Assembly: GCA_048213135.1 (NCBI GenBank)
Contig: PS015489.1
Coordinates: 62,001-126,000, forward strand
Length of the DNA stretch: 64,000 bases
From: Reclinomonas americana ATCC 50394
Lineage: Eukaryota; Jakobida; Jakobea; Jakobida
Direction of reading: 5' to 3'
Shown here: in pieces, positions 1 through 12,536 of the stretch
How the letters are laid out: each line of letters begins with the position of its first letter
Position numbering within the stretch: position 1 is the first letter of the stretch
Position numbers and translations under genes: made by a program
The notes under the pieces: generated by a model
The model's database searches: none
What the model was told of the DNA's origin: nothing
What the model saw: the letters and a program-made list of their open reading frames with translations, nothing else

Positions 1-3000
1 GCATGAGGTGACGCACACAGCACGTCCAGCAACTATGTTCCGACCTGCACTGCACTTCCTTGCATCACGCGGTCAAAGAGCGACACGCGGACAAAATGCA
101 ACACCAGTCCATCCACAAACTTCTTGCTTTCGGCCTACACGATGCATGCACAGAGAAATGAGCAACAACAGAATTCTCTTCGCCTCTCACGGTGTTTGCC
201 TCAGCACACCTGAATCTCCTCTTCGCGATTGTGCGTGGCCTGCATGAGCGCTGTCATCAGCATAATGCAACGACGTCCGACAGAGGTGGCGTCGGTGTTG
301 AGCAGCGTCGCAGCCTCGGCCGGATCAGGCTCTGTGCGGAACACCTCGGCCGGATCAAAGTCTGTCACAGCAGAGTGAGTGCGAGCCACAGTGGTGTGAG
401 TGCCGCTTATAGGAGCGCTTGCACACCGAAAATGGACTCGTCGACATGGGTGGCAAAGCACTGCGGCTGATGCACCGAGATCTCCAGATACGCATGCTGC
501 GCGGATGCCTGCGATCGGCGGCTGTGTGCAGGGCGTGAGAGTGATGAGAGAGGATGCACAGCGACGCGCACATGACCGGCAACGCCAGACCGTTCCTCAA
601 ACGCTGCAGCCTCCTCGACAATCTCGGTCTGCTCGGCCTCACTCGACGGTGCGCCCTCTCGCCGGTAGTACCGATCGATCTTCAAGTACAGCGACAGCGC
701 ACTGCAGACGAGCTTCAGAGATGCCATCTGTGCAACAGCCGCTTTTAGAAAAATGAAGAAGCAAGGAATGGAAAACAAACAAGACGTAACCTTGACGGGG
801 GCACTCGTTTCGGCGGTCACCAGCAGCGTCGCTGAATGCAACGCCAACTGGTCCAACGTGAGGTAAAACGAGCGACGCCAATCGTCGTCACTCATTCTGC
901 GGCGTAGAGTGAGTTCCACACATGCGGTACAGTCAACCATGCACCCCCACACACCTATGCGAGCGGCCGCGCGGAGGGGACACCAGTGCACCGCAATCGA
1001 CCTGCATCGGTTGTGTCAGAACGACATGCTGGAGACGATACATGAACAACAAAACAAACACACCTCCATGTGGAGAACATCGCGCACGCGCGACAGGTAC
1101 TCGTCGTGCAGTTGCATGCCGTAGACGCCACTGGTGAAGTGATTCGACGGCGTGTTTCCCTTGAGTAGGACGTAACCCGCGGGTGTCATGTAGCCAATGC
1201 GATTTACGTCTGTGCACACGCATGCAGATCAGCACCAGTCACCGCCACGCCCTCATTTAAACAAGGAAGCACGCAACTGGTGAACGCATCGGCGACACCG
1301 CCAGTAAGCATGGCGGAGAAGGGCATGCTCGGGTTCGTCGGCTGCATGTTCATCAGCTGCGTCATGGCCTGTCGGCTCAGAGGTCCGCGCGGACTCTCGG
1401 TGCTGTTCACGAATGCGAACGGATGCAGACGGCGGTTGCGACCACCCATCTTGCCGAGGATGCGCAGAGCCAGCGGGCCGAATGGGTACGGCGCGGGGCG
1501 CAAATGTGCACACAACACACTGCGTCGATAAGATAGACAAGGGTGTGAGCGAGAGGCAAAGGAAACATTGGCAACAGCGTGCCGCACCGCATCAACTGCG
1601 CCTTGAAGGGCGCAATGACCGGCTCGATGCAGTCCGGCTTCAACGTGTCGATCCAGATCTCCAGCGTGCGCAAGCCGAGACTGCACACAACAATGGCACA
1701 ATGAGTGTGAAATTCTGTGACTTTTGAGAAGGAAGAGTACAGCACCTGAGCAGCTCCGTGGAATCGTTGTGTAGCGCCTCAATCATCATGCGGAACATGA
1801 TGCCGAGATGCGGCAGCAAGACATGCAGGCGAGCCGGGACCGTCAGCGCCAGTTCAATGTACAGCTCGCGCAGTGGGCGCGTCGCATGTTGCACCAGCGA
1901 CTGCAGGCGCTCGAGAATGCCTGCACACCCATCCAACCACCCAGCGATCAGCCACAGAAACAACACCCCTCGCACAATTCACACATGAGCGCAACTCGGC
2001 AGCAGCGGTCTGAATTCGCCGTACAGCATGTCGAAGCGGCCGCCGACAATGCTGCGGAACAGGGCGCGCAGCGTCGACAGGTAGTTGATGCAGGCGCGGC
2101 TCTCCGTCGTGTGCGCCAGACATGCCGAGACGATCGGCGCAATGTACGGGCGCAGCACCGGCTCGTTCTGCGACACATTGATGGCCTGGAACACCAGCTT
2201 GAAGAGGCGAAGCAGCACTTGTGCTTCGCGCACATTGCCGTGCATTTTGCTGCAAAACAAATCAGTCCACGACAGCACACACATATGCACGAGTGTGAGT
2301 GCACGCAACTCGATGTTCTGCAGCAAGAACTTCAGCAAGATCTGCGCAAAGATGCTCGACACGGAGGGGTTTTGCAGGAACAGCGTGGGGATAACGAGGG
2401 CCAGCGAGTTTTCCTACGATCAAGGGAGAATGAGTGGCAAGAAGAGAGCACGAGTGGCAACAATCCGCACAACGTACCACAATGGCCTCGAAAAGAAAGT
2501 CCATTTGCTCCTCGAATGTGCAGCGGAAGGCCTTCAGGCTGATGTACGTGAAGAGAGGGGCGAACACATCCACACTCTGTGTGTGCAACACCGTCAGCCA
2601 CTCGACATTCAACATTGTTGAAGGAAAAACACGAACCTCCTTCTTCTCGTCAGGCGTCGCCGTCGGGCCAATCGTGTACACCATCAGCGAACGCACTCCG
2701 TTGCGCAGCAGCCGGCCATACAACCGCGTCTCGTCCAACACCTGCATGTCGGTCAGCAGACCGATGTGTTGCTGCGGGATCGGTGCGTCGGCCAGCACGG
2801 GGCCAGTTGTGGCGGGGATCTTGGCACCGGGCGGACGTTGGCGCATGGTGGACATGGCAAGAATGATGTTCTTCATGCCGTTGATGAGCGTCTTGACCAT
2901 GAGCCGCAAGTCCCGAATGTGCTCGATCGGCGACTGCGTCTTGCGGCCGGACTTGTCGCCACTGCCACCAGCTCCGGCACCACCGCCCGAGCCAGACGCA

Positions 3001-5053
3001 TCGTCGCTAGCGCCAGCACCACTGGATGACTGCACACAACAATCAGCGACACAAACACGAAAGAGGAGAAGGGTGAACGAATAAATGGAGGGTTACCCCT
3101 TCAGCGCCGCCACTGGCGGCAGCTGCCGAATCGCCACCAGGCTGGTCGGCGTCCATGGGCACACTGCCGCCGGCAGCCTCGTCCTTGCCCACGCCGCTGG
3201 CATCGTCTCCAACCTTGCGTTTGACCGCCAGCTCCTTGGAGACCGAGTCAATGGTCTCACGCAAGTGCCCGAACTTGCTCACAAACGAGTCCAGCATGCG
3301 GAGCAGGAGGACGCGACCTGCAAGCAAGAGGCAGTGAATAAATAAAAAAAATTCGCACCCTCCAAACAACCGCGGAAAGACAGAACAAACCGTTGCCGTT
3401 CTCGTCGTTCTCCATGTACACACGCTCGATCAAGTGCACCAGCAGCTTGACACTCATGGTCTGAATGCTCAGCGCCAGCGTGTTGTCGAACAGATTGCGC
3501 GTGTAGAATGTCACCACTCGGTAGACTTGCGGCAGCTGTGCAAAGGAAGGAGAGAGAGATATTCAGACGACGAGGGAATGAGGCAAGAGCATTGAGAAAA
3601 ACAGGAGTCGACCTTTAGGTGGTTGCGAATGTGGTGCACGAGATCGGCCAGCGTCGAGTAGGCCAGCGGACGCAGTGTCTCCAGCGCGGTGCGCGACCCG
3701 CCAAACAACAGCTGGTCGTCGAGCAGCCTCTCGATGAATCTGACAAACTGGTCGCGCATGTCAATGTCGAGCACGTGTCGCACAATCACCAGCAAATCCT
3801 ATCCCACACATCAACGGTAAGTGGATGTGGAAGAAAGTGCGTCGCTCATCACGGCGGCCGCAAACCTTGCGCGAGCTGGTGGCTTCTGGCGGGCACCGCT
3901 CCAGCAGTTCCGTCACCAGGCGCGGAATCTGCGTGCGAATGCCACCCTGCGCCTGTTGCGAGGCCTGTCGATTGGTCGTGCCACGCATAATGTACGTCAA
4001 GAACGAGGTCGTCTGCACGTACGGCAACACACAGCGCGTCAATTGTAAAGCAACCACACCAACAGAGCAAACAGAGCACGCACCTTCACGAGCGCCGAAA
4101 TCCAGTCTGCATACAGCGGTCGCAGATGCGGAGGGACTTCGCGCGGCACATTCTCGGTGCTGTCCAGCGCCCTCTCCATCTCCGACAGCAAATCACCCAG
4201 ACGTTGGTTCACAATCTCTCCGTAGATCTGCAGCGGAATGTGAACAACAAACACACGACGCTCTCGTTTGCCAACATCCGAACCTGGGAGAGCAGAACAA
4301 TGACGACAGGGCACTCGGTCAGCACACGGAAGGATTCGCTCGACGGCGGTCCAATAGTGGTGCCGGGGGCGCCACCCGCTGCGGCAGCGGGTGGTGGCGA
4401 CGCCGACGACGACACAGACGACGCCGCGGCGCCAGTGCGCGGCGCATCGGGCGTGCCAAAGTAGCGGTGCGCCACCGTGGGAAAGTTGATGTAGAACTGC
4501 TTCACCAGATCAAGAAAGTGGCCAACGTAGTCGTTCAGCGACGGGCGATACGAGCGATGCAGCTCGACCATCAGCTTGAGCGCCGTCAGCGCGTGCTCCT
4601 CGTGATCGTCCTGCAACACGCGCAGACACATGTCCATGATCTGGTGCGCGAACGGCTTCAGCTTGTCGTTTGCCGGCAGTCGCTGCAGGATCTCCAGAAT
4701 CAACGTGCTACAGCAACACACGTGAGTGAGTGAGTGCACGGATCGAGCAGAGCCTGCACAAGGCACGCGACTCACCGGATCTTGTTGGCCTCGTTGTCTT
4801 CGCGCACAGGACCATACGTGCGCAGAAAGTGCATGAACATCTCAAAGAACGCATTGAGGAACTCATCGTACTGCTGCTGAATCCACGGCGTGAGACTGTC
4901 GCGGATCTGAGTCAAGTGCAGACGAATGTGCTCCGGCTCTGCATGCACAGTGAGAGAGTGAGATGTGAGAGTGAGATGTGAGAGACTGTGTGTGTGAGAG
5001 AGAGACTGACCTGTCATGCGCCGAATGGCGGCAGCACGCTCGGCGAGCGACAT
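1..5053 (-). CDS. TRRAP: TRRAP/Tra1 N-terminal part, pseudokinase scaffold of SAGA/NuA4-type complexes (partial)
   Basis: TRRAP/Tra1 is the giant HEAT-FAT-pseudokinase scaffold that recruits SAGA and NuA4 acetyltransferases to activators in the nucleus. The start is ATG at 5053 (MSLAERAAAIRRMTG), followed by an intron from about 5011. Later exons carry hallmark Tra1 segments: LILEILQRLPANDKLKPFAH (about 4690), a block ending LVKQFYINFPTVAHRYFG (about 4500), FIERLLDDQLLFGG followed by LETLRPLAYSTLADLVHHIR (about 3640-3740), LGLRTLEIWIDTLKPD (about 1660) and LGKMGGRNR (about 1440). Only the N-terminal HEAT solenoid, roughly a third of the usual 3,800 residues, is present. The FAT and PI3K-like regions lie beyond base 1. 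The gene is split by many 60-100 bp introns. Family assignment is confident; exon ends are approximate. Confidence 0.9.
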
Positions 5054-5603
5054 GAGCAACTGTGAAGAGTGAATGCGTGTGTCAGCGAGTGAGTTGTGCA
5101 CGACATGCCGCACAGCGTGACACACACACACGCACTCCGTTACACACACACGCAGACAGAGAGTGTGTGTGATAGACACAAAGACAAGAGAGAGAATGAA
5201 GCGAGTGTCAAATGCATGCAAAGGTGAAAGTGTGACACCAGTGACAACATAAAATGCAAATACCGCGTGCTTCTCTTTGTGTGTGCTCTGTCACTGACGC
5301 AACAGTATGCGCGCGTTCGTGCGGCGAGTGGAGGCTTCTCTCTGTGAATGTGCTTGCTCCGACACGCGCGCGAAAGGAAATGGGCGGGAAAGTGACTCGC
5401 GCGTCATTTAGTGATTGGCCCTTCCGAGAAAGGCACAAGTCCAATGCAAACTCGAAGGCAACTCGAAGGTCCGCAGTTGCAGCCACGTAGCATCTGACAG
5501 CATCGTGAAACTCAAAGCAAAAGAAGCTGGCAAGTTGACTTCGACTTCAAGCTCAGCTGTGCTTCGATTACAGTTATGTTATTACGTGCACGTGCATGCT
5601 TGG
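5054..5603. other. Intergenic region between TRRAP start and FAN1 stop
   Basis: About 550 bp without a convincing ORF. It holds the probable TRRAP promoter: GGGCGGGAAA at 5382-5391, which resembles an E2F site, and an inverted CCAAT box (ATTGG) near 5414-5418. GT-rich simple sequence lies at about 5100-5190. TTGACTTCGACTTCA at 5535-5549 recurs exactly at 48681-48695. Confidence 0.5.
5382..5418 (-). promoter_or_regulatory. Possible E2F-like site plus inverted CCAAT box upstream of TRRAP
   Basis: GGGCGGGAAA at 5382-5391 and ATTGG at 5414-5418 lie about 330-365 bp upstream of the TRRAP ATG. Both match well-known eukaryotic core motifs. Function here is inferred from position only. Confidence 0.3.
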
Positions 5604-8600
5604 TCAAAAAGCCGACGAGAGGCCTGCATCGTCGGGGTTGTACGACACCAAACACAGCTCCACACTGAATCCACAGCCGATGAGTTCGTCGATCCACGCG
5701 CGTTGCTGGTCCGACAGCTTGTCCATGCCGCCCTTGACCTCGACCAGCTTGCAGGTTCCTGTGTTGCAACCGTGTGTGTGAGACACACGTCGTTTCAAGG
5801 GAGATGAAGAGTGCTGGAGGAAAAAATACTGCGTCTCGCAACTTCGTTCCACGTGCCACAGGAAGAGATCCGGCACACCGCTCTGCCACTGGCGGTAGTC
5901 GCTGCTGAAGAGGGCGCACATACCCGACAGCTGCTCACCGCTCATGCACTGCACCACCTGCAGCAGCATGGACTCGGAGAAACGATCCCATTGAATGCCA
6001 CGAACCGCACACCCTGCAGGAGAGAGAAAAGTCAGGACGAGTGTGATTGTGCAACCTGCGTGCAGACATCATACCCTTGTGCTTGAACGCCTCACGAAGC
6101 AGCCGCTCCGTATTCTCCACCTCCCGGATCTCTGCCAAACGCGCGAGAATTGCATCGCGGCGCACCAGCATGAAACCCTCCGTTGTCAAATCCAGAGGCG
6201 CGTCTGCGCGTACATGGAGTGAGCTCCATTCTCTCGCAACAAAGCGCACTCACACACTCACTCACTCACCCTGGAAGGGCGTTTGGAACACATATGGCAC
6301 CGAATCATCAAACAAAATATCCAAAAACAGCAGGCCAAACAGCGTGCAAAAGAGACTGCCTTCGCAGTGCACGCCCTTCCACCCATCGGTTCGTCCGTAA
6401 AACTGCAGAGCCAATTCCTGTAGAGCCAGGTGAGTACGAGTCGCGATCCAGAAATCGAGGAGCAGCGCCACACCTCCACGCTGCACAGCTGGTCGTCGTA
6501 GCCAAAGAATCGCTGCCGCGAACCGCGAGCAATCAAGTCGTGTGGACGACCGGCAATGCGCGTCTCTGCCGCCGCTCGCAGCACCTTTAGTTCCACAGGC
6601 GGCGATCCCCATCGCAGCGGAGGCTTCCACAATCGCGCCAAACGTCTGCACACAGGGCGATGCTGTGAGACTGCGTTACGCAGGCACTCGCACCACAGGG
6701 AGCAAAACCCACCGCTCCACCGACACTCGATCACCGGCCTTGACGTGCGGATCGGCCAGTGCCTGCTCGCAAGCCACCACCGCATTCTCCTGCACAGCCA
6801 GTCAGTACACCGTTCATCCATCCCCCAATTCCTCGACACTCACCTTGCTCTTGCAGTGCTCCCAGTTGAGCGCCAGCCGGTTCCACCAGTGGCCTCGTCG
6901 ACTCGGGCAGTACTGCGTGTCCAGCAAGCACTGCAAGTAGAGAATGGCCTGCCGATAGTCCCTCATGTGTTCACACGCCGACACGCCCACTGTCACCGAG
7001 CAGGCGTGCACCCAGCCCGGCGAGAATCGCATCAGGAACGACTGCCGCAACAAAGTGAGTCGAGTGCGCAGAGCGGGGTGTGCTTCTTCGGTTGCCCGAC
7101 CCACCTGTCGTGCCTTCGGCACCTCACGAAACCGGATTCGATCGGCCGCCGCCGCATGGCACATGAGCTCGCACGCCTCCTGCACCAGCGCCATTGTGTG
7201 CTCGTAGCGTTTCGGCGACTGCTCGCCCTCATCCATGGGAACAACAACGGCGGCGGCGGAGGCGGCGGAGGCGGCCGAAGCTGACGTACACGGAGGCTCC
7301 GCCGACTGCGACGCCAGCAGGTGCTCCACCTCCTCATCGTCGACATACTCGGCGTCTTCGTCGGCCTCGGCCTCGGGCGCCACCACATAATCGCGGCATG
7401 CTTCACGGAATGCCGCACTGGCCACACGCCGGCCGAGCGCCACCGCCGCCTCGAAATCGTCCAGTCGCTGCCGCGACGGAAACACCATGACACGACCGAG
7501 ATCCACTTCTCTCCCTTCTTGCTGTCGCGCCGACCACACGCGGTACGGGAAGTACGTCAGAACACCGGCCGAAACGAGAGCCAACTGCGCTGACGAGCGT
7601 GTCGAGTTGAGCAGGAACAGGCGATCGACGCGATCCAGCAAGTCGCACAGTGGCTTGGCGATACGATAGCACTGCGTGGAGGAGGGTGACGTGAGGATCG
7701 CGGGTAGGAAGGCACAAGAGACAAAGGCACGAACCGGTCCAATCACTTGCATCAGAGCCTGGGTGATGGCGTCGCCCTGCGTGGCACTCTCGCGCACGAG
7801 GCAGGCCAACAGACTCTTCTTGGTCATCGACGTCCGTTCCATGCGCATGCGAGCCAGAAGCCCCACTTGCGCCGCAACCTCCTCCAGTTCCGCCTGCGAG
7901 TGGATGTGAGACAACAAGACGCCACGATACCAATAAATGCAAGTGCGCCCCCACACCTTGCTCGCTGGTCTCAACAGCTCAGTCCACGGATGATCGTCGA
8001 GGGAGAGCTCCTCCAGCAAGTGCACATTGCACAGCTGCTGAGCACAGCCAGGCACATCACGAATGACCGAGTATCGCACCTCCAGCTGCTGCACCGGGTG
8101 CCAGCGCAAGCGCTTTCGATTGGCAATCCGAACAAACAGGCGCAATGCATGACCCTCTTGTCGACTGTCAACGAGAGAGAGAGAGAGAGAGAGAGAAGAA
8201 TGGTCACAACAGCGAACAGCGACATGCGTGTGTGGATGATGGACAGCTGTGCGCACGCACCGCAGCAACTCCAACACGCGGATTTCATCCTCCAGCAGCA
8301 ACTCTTTGTACCGATCGCACACCGCATTCATCGCCAGCAAGAAGTCGTCCACGTAGCGCGCCACCGATTCTGCTGACGTGCATGAGTGGCCATCAACAAC
8401 GCACTCAATCACTGGGCTCCAGCGAGACATACCAGCAGCTGGTGGAGGAGGCGGTGGAGGCGGTGGTGGTGGTGGAGGAGGAGGCGTGGCTGGACGCGCC
8501 TGCGGTGACAGAAAGTGCAGGATCGAGCGTGGAGTCGACGATGGCGAGGGCGTGCTGCTTCCACTCGACAGGCGACGACGCGCAGGCGCAGGTGGTGTGA

Positions 8601-9042
8601 CAGCAACAGTGGCTGGCGATGGAGGTCGCGCCTTGCCTTTCCATTTGGCAAACACAGATGTTGATGACGAGGAAGAGGAGGAAGAGGAAGAGGAGGAGGA
8701 GGAGTTGACATGGCGTCGCTTGAAGGGGAATGGTGAGGAGTCCTGTGTGCGAGTATGTGAGGAGTGAATGAAGAGAACATGAGAGGTGTGGCCTTCCTCC
8801 CACTCACAGTTGTCTTGCGCTCTGATCCACCCTCTCCATCGTCTTCATCGTCTGCAGGCAGTGGTCTCTTGGCTGCGCACACAAGAGTGTCAGTAAGAGC
8901 GCAAGAGTGAGAGAAAGATTTTATCAAACCGCGTCTCACCTTGTGCGCGTGTCACTGCCGAGGCTGATGAGGAGTAGGCAGAGACGAGATCCTCACATCC
9001 AACGACCTCACACAGCGATGAGAAGCCAGTGAGGAACGCCAT
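5604..9042 (-). CDS. FAN1: FAN1, Fanconi-associated structure-specific nuclease with VRR-NUC domain
   Basis: FAN1 is a nuclear 5' flap endo-/5'-3' exonuclease used in interstrand crosslink repair. The C-terminal exons show the VRR-NUC active site: SGVPDLFLW (catalytic Asp) and then KLVEVKGGMDKLS (catalytic Glu and Lys). Upstream lie the family segments EGSLFCTLFGLLFLDILF (about 6350) and APLDLTTEGFMLVRRDAIL (about 6150). The mid part has RYVDDFLLAMNAVCDRYKEL and ALRLFVRIANRKRLRWHPV, matching the FAN1 SAP/TPR-side region. A poly-Pro stretch sits near 8450. I chose ATG 9042 (MAFLTGFSSLCEVVGCED); an in-frame ATG at 9090 is possible. I see no N-terminal UBZ zinc finger, which vertebrate FAN1 has. 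The gene upstream stops only 94 bp away. Confidence 0.88.
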
Positions 9043-9081
9043 CGCGCGCGCGCGAAAGACAATTGCACGAGGGTTTGCTTG

Positions 9082-9098
9082 CCACGTCATTTTCGCGC
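9082..9098 (-). promoter_or_regulatory. ACGT-core and E2F-like motifs in the very short FAN1 upstream gap
   Basis: Only about 93 bp separate the FAN1 ATG (9042) from the neighbouring glucosidase stop (9136). This gap contains CCACGTCA (9082-9089) overlapping TTTTCGCGC (9090-9098), an E2F-like sequence plausible for a repair gene. The alternative ATG at 9090 lies inside it, which slightly favours the 9042 start. Confidence 0.25.
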
Positions 9099-9135
9099 AC
9101 AAAAAAATTGTTCACTTTTGCGTTCTAGGTTTTTT

Positions 9136-12100
9136 CTAGTAGAAGTTGGCCATGGCCAGCAACACCAGAGAGGTCCAGCCGGTGAAGGGCTTGACGCCCT
9201 TGCCACGGCCGGTTTCGGGGACGTAGCTCTCCCACAGGTAGCCGGTCTCCTCGAACTCCTTGACGACGCAGGTGATGACGCGGTCGCGGACTTGCTTGAA
9301 GAGCGCCTGTGCCTTTTCCTGTACTGGCGAACCGTCTGTGGAGAGGGAGCAGGCGCGCAGAATTGTGAGTATGTTTTCGTCACTGACACGGAAAGCGAGG
9401 ACCGGCAACGCACTCTTCATGTAGGTGTTGTGCAGCGCGGAGAGGAGAAGGTAGTTGAAGTTCATGAACACGGCTCCGCGCCAGTAGTTCTCTCCCTTGC
9501 CGTAGAACGAATCGTCGGTGTGCAGCGAGCGGATGCCACAGCTGCCGGGGGGAGAAAGCGAACACAATGAGCTTCTCCCTCTCACTCCTCTCTTTGTCAC
9601 ACACGCACGCACCGTGACATCAGCGACTCGGCCGTCTCCAACAGCTTCGGCACCTGCGGTGCGTCGACCGGCAACAGCTCAAGCAGCAGCGGGAACAGAG
9701 TAATGTATCCAATGTGTGGCGAGTAGCCAAACACGCGGCTCTCCGGCTCCGTCACGCGACCCATGTAGTCGGCAAAGAGGCCGGTCTTCGGATCCAAGTG
9801 CAACTCCTCCAGCCGGCTGTACAGCTTCTCGTAGATCTTCTTGTACTTGAACGCGTTGTCGAGTCCGAGGCGGTCCGAGATGCGGTACAGTGCGCGACTT
9901 GCCGCCATCAGCCAGCAGTACAGATCGAGGTGACGCTCGTGGTCGTTGGCCTCGGGTGAGCGAGGATAGTCGTCCAGACCTACAGCACTCAACATTAAGC
10001 AACTGCAGACGCACTCAAATGCCATGAAAGAGACTCACGCACCCGACGTGAACGTGTGATTGGTGGAGCGACCGGCCCACATGAAACCGAGACCGTCTTC
10101 GGCCTCGTGCTTCTGGCGCAGGAACTCAAAATGATGCACCATGCGCGGCCACACATTCAGCAGGAATGTGCGGTGCGTCGTGGACTTGGGGCAGTTCGGC
10201 TTGGCCAGGTGCGACGACGACGCGGAGACTTTCGAGGCGGCGCCCTTGGCGTCGACGGCCACACTGCAGCGAAGAAGGGAAACTCAGTCTTTTTCTTTGA
10301 CAAATGGACCAGAGGGAAGAGGGGCGGACGCAACGCTTCCTTGCCGCCCAACGTGCACCCCTCCAGTGCCATGCGCTCCACCGCCAGGAAGAGCGTCGGC
10401 GGATTGGCGTGGCCGGGGAACTGGCGCAGGAACTCTGGTGGCACCTTGGCGCGCGCCTCCGGCCCCAGAATCTGCTCACGCGGAATCCATCCGTCTTCCT
10501 GAATCGTGCTGAACCAGGACGCGATCATGATTTTGCTGCGCAGCGGGTGTGAGTGATCACCCACACAAGCTCGTTTCCTTTCTTTCCTTTTGCCCCGGTG
10601 CCACTCACCTGAGGTCGGGGTTCCATCGCTGAATGACAAGCTGGTGGAAACCCTCGTCCCAGAAGAATCCACGCGGGAAGTACGACCGGTTCGGCACGGC
10701 AGTCATGAGTGTGCGCGCAGCCAGCGGCATGGCACCACGCGGGTGCACCAGAGTCGAGCCCCTGTTGGAGGGGCCAGCAAGATCAGCTACTGCACACCAC
10801 CAACGCAGCAATAACAGGGAATATGGCACCGCACGCACCAAAAGTAGCCGACCGACCCGATGAGGTTGGACATGGCGAACTTGGCCGACTCGGTCCACTC
10901 GCTCGACGCCACTTCCGCCCCGAACTTGGCCACAAACTTCTTGTCGAAGCCACTCTCGGCCTCCGACAGCAGCTTGTTCAGCGACTTGCCGCGGAGATCC
11001 TCCGAGGCCGCAAACACGTCGTCGGGATCGACAAACTCGTGATTCACCATGACAACATCCATCTGCGCCGCGCGGTGAGAGTGACGACAACGGAGCGACG
11101 GAATAGTGTGGAAAGGGAAGAACGCACCACAAACGGCAGCTCCAGCACCTGCTGCACCAGAGCCACATTGGCCATGCGACCGCTCTTGTTGTCGAGCGTC
11201 TGGAAGCTGACGCAATCTGGTGAATGGGATGAGTGACAGACGAGGAGAAGACTGGCTGGGTGCTGCAAGCGACAAACCCTTCTGGCGCTTGCGGCAGGCC
11301 TTCTTACGCAGGTGGCGTGTCAGAATGTCCTTGATGTCGCGCGCAGCACCACCCGGCTGCACATCATCGGTGGTGGCCGTGAATGTTTGCTCCGATTTTT
11401 GCGCTGCACGAATCGTCAGAGACCGGCAATCACACACGGGTTGGATAGGAGAAGCAACGAAACAGTTGAGCACAAGAATGGAGAAATCGCCGACACCATC
11501 GGCCGACGCCTCAATATGCACACCACCAGCGGCTTTCTGCAACACACGTCGTCAGTGAGGAGAGAGATCGAACACGGCAAAAGCGGACACGACCAATGCA
11601 CAAACCTTCTTCTTCACACTCAACGTGTGCTCTCCCTCCACAATCGTATAGTACCACAGCAGCAGCTTATCGCCCTTCTTGCCGCCCTCATACGGCGCTC
11701 CTCGCACACGCATGACCCAATCACCGCCTCGCGACGCCACTCCGCCCGGCACATCCTTCTGCCCTCCGTCCAATCGCCGATACATTTGCGTCGACAACGA
11801 CACGCCGTTCTGGTGGTCTTGAATCACCTGCGTGCCATACGACATGCCATCGTGCTTGTTCCACCCAAAGCGATCCATATCATCGCGTTCCTCGCACGTG
11901 TTGCGAATCGCTGGAAAATGCCTTCAGCAAACAACAACAGATGTGTGAGAGGCAAAGCGTCGCACCTCCATCCTCCAGTGCCGACCACATGATACCCGTG
12001 ACCGCTGCAACAACAACAGACGAAAGAGTCAGGCATTTCCTCGTGTTGACACGCACGCGCGCGCACGTTGCCCTCGCTTTCACCTGCGTTCTTTTGTGTG

Positions 12101-12536
12101 GAGCGCATGCCAAAGTACACCTTTTGTTTCGCACACACAGACAACACGCACGATCAACCATGTGTGCCACGTGTCATTGACATCACTGTCACTCAACTTG
12201 CGGGCGATACGTGCCCCACATGATGCTTCCGGGGCTAATGTGGCCCTCGGTGACGCTCAAGTCGAGGCCCATGGAGGGTGCCAGCACAGTCGAGGTGTCC
12301 CACTGGTCATCGTACTCGCCACTCAACACCTTCTTTGTGTGCATTGATGACGAGGTGGGTGCGCCCTCTCCTCCTGCTCCTGCTCCCGCTGCTGCTGCTG
12401 TTGCAGAGGCATACAGAGCAAGCAGCAGCAGCACTGCCACAGTGAGCAACACTGTGCGCATAGTGTGAGAGAGAAAGCCGTGATTGTGCAAGTCGTCGAT
12501 CGACGGATGAATAGCACTTTTACCTCGCCTTCTCAT
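9136..12536 (-). CDS. MOGS: Mannosyl-oligosaccharide glucosidase (ER glucosidase I, GH63)
   Basis: This enzyme removes the terminal alpha-1,2 glucose from Glc3Man9GlcNAc2 on new glycoproteins in the ER. GH63 signatures: [20 protein letters not shown] followed by [11 protein letters not shown] (about 9900-9980), the [19 protein letters not shown] block (about 9460-9520) and the C-terminal [14 protein letters not shown] just before the stop at 9136. The N-terminus is type II: a basic MRRRGK head (ATG 12536), then a hydrophobic anchor [19 protein letters not shown], then a lumenal Ala/Gly linker. A triple Arg in the cytosolic head resembles the ER-retention signal of known glucosidase I. Alternative starts are 12461 (at the anchor itself) and 12569. 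It is divergent with the next gene, and the 12536 ATG overlaps that gene's ATG on the other strand. Confidence 0.9.
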
